Part shown: piece by piece, positions 30,479 through 32,330 of the stretch
How the letters are laid out: each line of letters opens with the position of its first letter
Position numbering within the stretch: the stretch's first letter is position 1
Virus record (IMG/VR): IMGVR_UViG_3300043539_000149
Coordinates: 1-32,330 of that record
DNA: 32,330 nucleotides
DNA from: a virus
Strand: one strand, 5' to 3'
The notes under the pieces: generated by a model
Database searches by the model: none
Seen by the model: the letters and a program-made list of their open reading frames with translations, nothing else
Told to the model about the DNA's origin: nothing
Translations under genes and position numbers: made by a program

Positions 30479-30519
30479 GATTATTCTCTTGTAGTTCTTA
30501 ACCAATAGGAGATTAAAAA

Positions 30520-30705
30520 ATGACTAAGCAAACAAGCAAACAAGTAGCAAACCTTGATCTACACCGCAAGCTTGGCAATGACTATGCTGTGGCATCCGGA
30601 TTGTCAGCGCTGATTCGATCATCAATGCGGAAAGCTGAAAAGCAAGAGCTCTTAGAGCTTGCTGCAGCATGGGATGTGATCAATCACCAAGCTTTCATTG
30701 TCTAA
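30520..30705 (+). CDS. First rightward gene, small helical protein, 61 aa
   Basis: Starts MTKQTSKQVANLDLHRKLGN with GGAG eight bases upstream. Residues 17-55 form an amphipathic helix set (ALIRSSMRKAEKQELLELAA). It is mildly basic, with no TM or cysteine. A leading small gene after a divergent promoter is often an early regulator or host-takeover factor, but no motif shows this. No family recognised. Confidence 0.75.
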   Translation: MTKQTSKQVANLDLHRKLGNDYAVASGLSALIRSSMRKAEKQELLELAAAWDVINHQAFIV

Positions 30706-30754
30706 CTAATCACAAAGGGGCTAACCACCCTCCTAACCTTTGGAGATAGACATC

Positions 30755-31432
30755 ATGGCAATGCAATCAGCTGAATACAACAAACCACAAGTAAAGCTCA
30801 GCGTTACCAGTAAGCTCGACGGCATTAGATCATGGAGCTTGCAAGCTCTCGAAACATGCCCGGGTTCCATAGCATCAAACGGCGAGCTTGTTGATGCTTG
30901 CAAGGGATGTTATGCAATGCAAGGCAATTATCGTTATCCCAACGTGAAAGCTCCACGCCTATTTAATCGCGATGACTGGCAGCGCGATGAGTGGGTGTTT
31001 GAGATGGCGCAGTCACTAGACAATGATCGATACTTTCGTTGGTTCGATAGCGGTGACATGTATTCGATAGATCTAGCTAGAAAAATCTACATGGTCATGC
31101 AAGCTACACCACATGTTAAGCACTGGCTGCCGACTCGTATGCATAAGTTTCCAAAGTTTCAGGCAATCATTGAGCTTATGCGCGAGCTTCCCAACGTAGT
31201 AGTCCGCGCAAGCTCCGATAGTGTCACCGGTGACGTGTTAACCGATCAATCCCACTCGAGCACGATTGCAAGCTCATTCGATGACTCATCGATTAGCGTC
31301 TGTAAAGCTTATGAGCACGGCGGGAAATGTTCTGGCTGTAGAGCTTGTTGGGATAAATCCGTGCCAGTTATTGGCTATGTGGCACATGGGAAAAGCATGG
31401 CTAAGGTAATCAAGCTTAAGGTGACAGCATGA
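30755..31432 (+). CDS. gp88-family cysteine-rich protein, 225 aa
   Basis: I choose ATG 30755 with GGAGA eight bases upstream; a TTG at 30740 overlaps that ribosome site. N-terminal segments LDGIRSWSLQALETCPGSIA and CKGCYAMQGNYRYPNV, the middle YFRWFDSGDMYSIDLARKIY, HWLPTRMHKFPKF, and the final CKAYEHGGKCSGCRACWDKS match the phage gene-product-88 family (cyanophages, mycobacteriophages) as I recall it. About four N-terminal and four C-terminal cysteines suggest a metal or iron-sulfur site. Biochemical function is not known to me. Its stop overlaps the next ATG. Confidence 0.85.
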   Translation: MAMQSAEYNKPQVKLSVTSKLDGIRSWSLQALETCPGSIASNGELVDACKGCYAMQGNYRYPNVKAPRLFNRDDWQRDEWVFEMAQSLDNDRYFRWFDSGDMYSIDLARKIYMVMQATPHVKHWLPTRMHKFPKFQAIIELMRELPNVVVRASSDSVTGDVLTDQSHSSTIASSFDDSSISVCKAYEHGGKCSGCRACWDKSVPVIGYVAHGKSMAKVIKLKVTA

Positions 31433-31506
31433 AAACCTTGATCGACTGGTTTGTTGCTACCCTTTTCGGGGTGGCTTTTGCTCTCGCCGTTTTCTTCAAC
31501 TTATAG
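31429..31506 (+). CDS. 25-residue single-TM peptide
   Basis: Begins at ATG overlapping the gp88-like TGA (ATGA). The peptide MKTLIDWFVATLFGVAFALA plus VFFNL is one continuous hydrophobic helix after a short polar start. Tight coupling and an obvious membrane segment make it likely to be real though tiny. Possible inhibitor or membrane adaptor; nothing specific is recognised. Confidence 0.65.
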   Translation: MKTLIDWFVATLFGVAFALAVFFNL

Positions 31507-31515
31507 GGGTAAATC

Positions 31516-31707
31516 ATGGAAGATCATTTATTTGTCGATACCAATGACAACATGGCATGTCACGTTTATTACGTTTCAGGCCGTCTGCCTTGGGCCGTCC
31601 GTTTGATCGATACCGATAGCGATAACACGGTCACCATTCGCCGTTTCATCGATATCGAACATGCTCATGCATTCGTCCGTGAATGCCTGCCAGATATAAC
31701 CGTTTAA
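31516..31707 (+). CDS. Small hypothetical protein, 63 aa
   Basis: Starts MEDHLFVDTNDNMACHVYYV after a GGGG run six bases upstream. Beta-alpha pattern (LPWAVRLIDTDSDNTVTIRR, then an HAHAFVREC helix), acidic, two cysteines. It is ten bases after the 25-residue peptide and before the terminator-like hairpin. No family recognised. Confidence 0.75.
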   Translation: MEDHLFVDTNDNMACHVYYVSGRLPWAVRLIDTDSDNTVTIRRFIDIEHAHAFVRECLPDITV

Positions 31708-31727
31708 CCCGCTAGCAATGCCCTTAG

Positions 31728-31748
31728 AAGCCCTTAAACGGGCTTTTA
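31728..31748 (+). terminator. Intrinsic-terminator-like hairpin inside the operon
   Basis: AAGCCC (31728-31733) pairs with GGGCTT (31740-31745) over a TTAAAC loop, followed by TTTT. A second GGGCTTTTCTC lies at 31750-31760 and could replace the first arm. CGTTTAA (31701-31707) and TTAAACG (31734-31740) form a rival stem. Strength is modest because the T-run is short. Confidence 0.6.
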
Positions 31749-31782
31749 CGGGCTTTTCTCTACCTAATTGGAGTCAACCTAC

Positions 31783-31983
31783 ATGGAAGATAGACAAGTC
31801 CATTCATGGATCGATTTAATCGATCATCAAATTCAACCCGATAAATGGTTCCGACCCGTTGATCAGGTCTGGCGTGAGCATGGTTGGAAACCACCAAGCA
31901 CTGAGTGCATCGAGACTATGAGAAAGCACAAGGCATTCCGCACCTGGTCGCATTACATACCCTCGCGGGAGTCCCAATCGTGA
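31783..31983 (+). CDS. Small hypothetical protein, 66 aa
   Basis: The ATG at 31783 has GGAG nine bases upstream; a TTG at 31768 is less likely as it overlaps that site. The product is MEDRQVHSWIDLIDHQIQPD and onward with EHGWKPPSTECIETMRKHKA, rich in Trp, His and Asp. No known domain. It follows the terminator-like hairpin and overlaps the next GTG (GTGA). Confidence 0.75.
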   Translation: MEDRQVHSWIDLIDHQIQPDKWFRPVDQVWREHGWKPPSTECIETMRKHKAFRTWSHYIPSRESQS

Positions 31984-32168
31984 GTAAGAAGCAGCTAAAG
32001 GACATTGAAACCCAAGCCATGATCGACAAATGGCAGGAAGAGCTAGCAAGGCATGTCGCTTACCTTCCAATCCTATGCGAGCAGGCAGGGGTTGATGAGC
32101 ATGAGTTACATCGAGCTATTGAGATTCACTTTTACGTCAGGTCAATGAGTAAGGGGGCTATGCAATGA
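31980..32168 (+). CDS. Small helical hypothetical protein, 62 aa
   Basis: Starts at GTG (31980), GTGA with the previous stop, with GGGAG eight bases upstream. The open frame extends upstream to 31905 but that part overlaps the preceding gene and lacks support. Product MSKKQLKDIETQAMIDKWQE and on, helical, ends SMSKGAMQ. Stop overlaps the next ATG. No family recognised. Confidence 0.74.
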   Translation: MSKKQLKDIETQAMIDKWQEELARHVAYLPILCEQAGVDEHELHRAIEIHFYVRSMSKGAMQ

Positions 32169-32330
32169 CTGAGAACAAAACAGCAAAGACACCAACGGAT
32201 GATGGACATGTGGCTCATGTTTACCTGTTTGATAAAACGGGTAGGCCGATGGTCGCATGGGACAACGCTAAAGATATAAAGCTAGGTGACAAACTTTATG
32301 CTGCACCAAAGCGTGAATGGGTTGGTCTGA
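32165..32330 (+). CDS. Hypothetical protein, partial at right edge
   Basis: Starts at ATG overlapping the preceding TGA (ATGA) and stays open for 55 codons to the edge. Residues read MTENKTAKTPTDDGHVAHVY, then KLYAAPKREWVGL. The GDKLYAAP and EWVGL pieces recall small phage proteins with a GTKLYTAP-type motif, of unknown role. The C-terminus lies beyond the window. Confidence 0.7.
   Translation, partial: MTENKTAKTPTDDGHVAHVYLFDKTGRPMVAWDNAKDIKLGDKLYAAPKREWVGL

Larger units (their letters stand above)
30020..30519. promoter_or_regulatory. Divergent intergenic region, candidate promoter/origin zone
   Basis: This 500-base stretch separates the leftward and rightward gene sets. Its left half (about 30080-30260) is GC-rich with the inverted pair GGGACGG (30091-30097) and CCGTCCC (30124-30130), a palindrome GGTGCACC (30102-30109), and another CCGTCCGTCCC at 30241. 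Its right half (30310-30480) is AT-rich and repeat-laden. ORFs up to 88 codons occur but look non-coding. I see no convincing sigma-70 pair; TTGTGT (30430) with TATATA (30452) is only a weak candidate. Divergent promoters must lie here if both blocks are transcribed from it. Confidence 0.6.

Noticed and set aside
31816-32070. 84-aa minus-strand ORF
   Set aside because: Antisense to two plus-strand genes that have ribosome sites and coupled junctions.
1-32330. Lysogeny genes, tRNAs or insertion sequences
   Set aside because: No integrase, repressor pair, transposase or cloverleaf was recognised on either strand.

Overview
The window is part of a lytic-type tailed-phage genome. It has a short-tail (podovirus-like) plan: large terminase, portal, scaffold and capsid, a head-tail adaptor, a nozzle-like protein, fibres, a block of large ejection-type proteins, then lysis genes. 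I see no tape measure, tail tube or sheath, and no integrase, repressor or tRNA. Base composition looks moderate (not calculated). Several families (XF1762-like, gp88-like, the zinc-ribbon and HTH proteins beside the terminase) are, from memory, common in environmental phages of Proteobacteria. A freshwater betaproteobacterial host is a guess.

Layout. Everything from about 30019 down to 1 is read on the minus strand as one nearly gapless cluster, so transcription order is right to left: a DUF7303-like protein, two small genes, XF1762-like and a four-cysteine miniprotein; terL, an HTH protein, a zinc-ribbon protein and portal; small head genes, scaffold and major capsid; two small virion proteins; connector and nozzle-like protein; a fibre block with repeat fibres and LamG adhesins; a 1,744-residue repeat-rich giant protein and three further ejection-type proteins; small genes; and a lysis cassette ending in a GTG-started GH24 endolysin cut by the left edge. 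Genes are joined by TAATG, ATGA or GTGA junctions, so translation is probably coupled along the cluster.

A ~500-base region (30020-30519) separates this from a rightward operon of small genes (30520-32330). That operon holds a gp88-like cysteine protein, a 25-residue membrane peptide and several unknowns, with a terminator-like hairpin inside it. The divergent region has a GC-rich half and a very AT-rich half with direct repeats and palindromes. It is the best place for promoters, operators or an origin.

Several genes are absent from simple ATG-based ORF lists and were read by hand: the partial endolysin (1-265), a 57-residue membrane protein (741-914), a 54-residue gene overlapping both neighbours (1246-1410), a 59-residue protein (1856-2035), a 15-codon micro-ORF (24589-24636), a four-cysteine protein (29036-29188), a 25-residue membrane peptide (31429-31506) and the partial last gene (32165-32330). 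The most unusual content is the giant modular virion protein (6271-11505) and the LamG adhesin whose hinges and domain cores use different codons (13451-15523).
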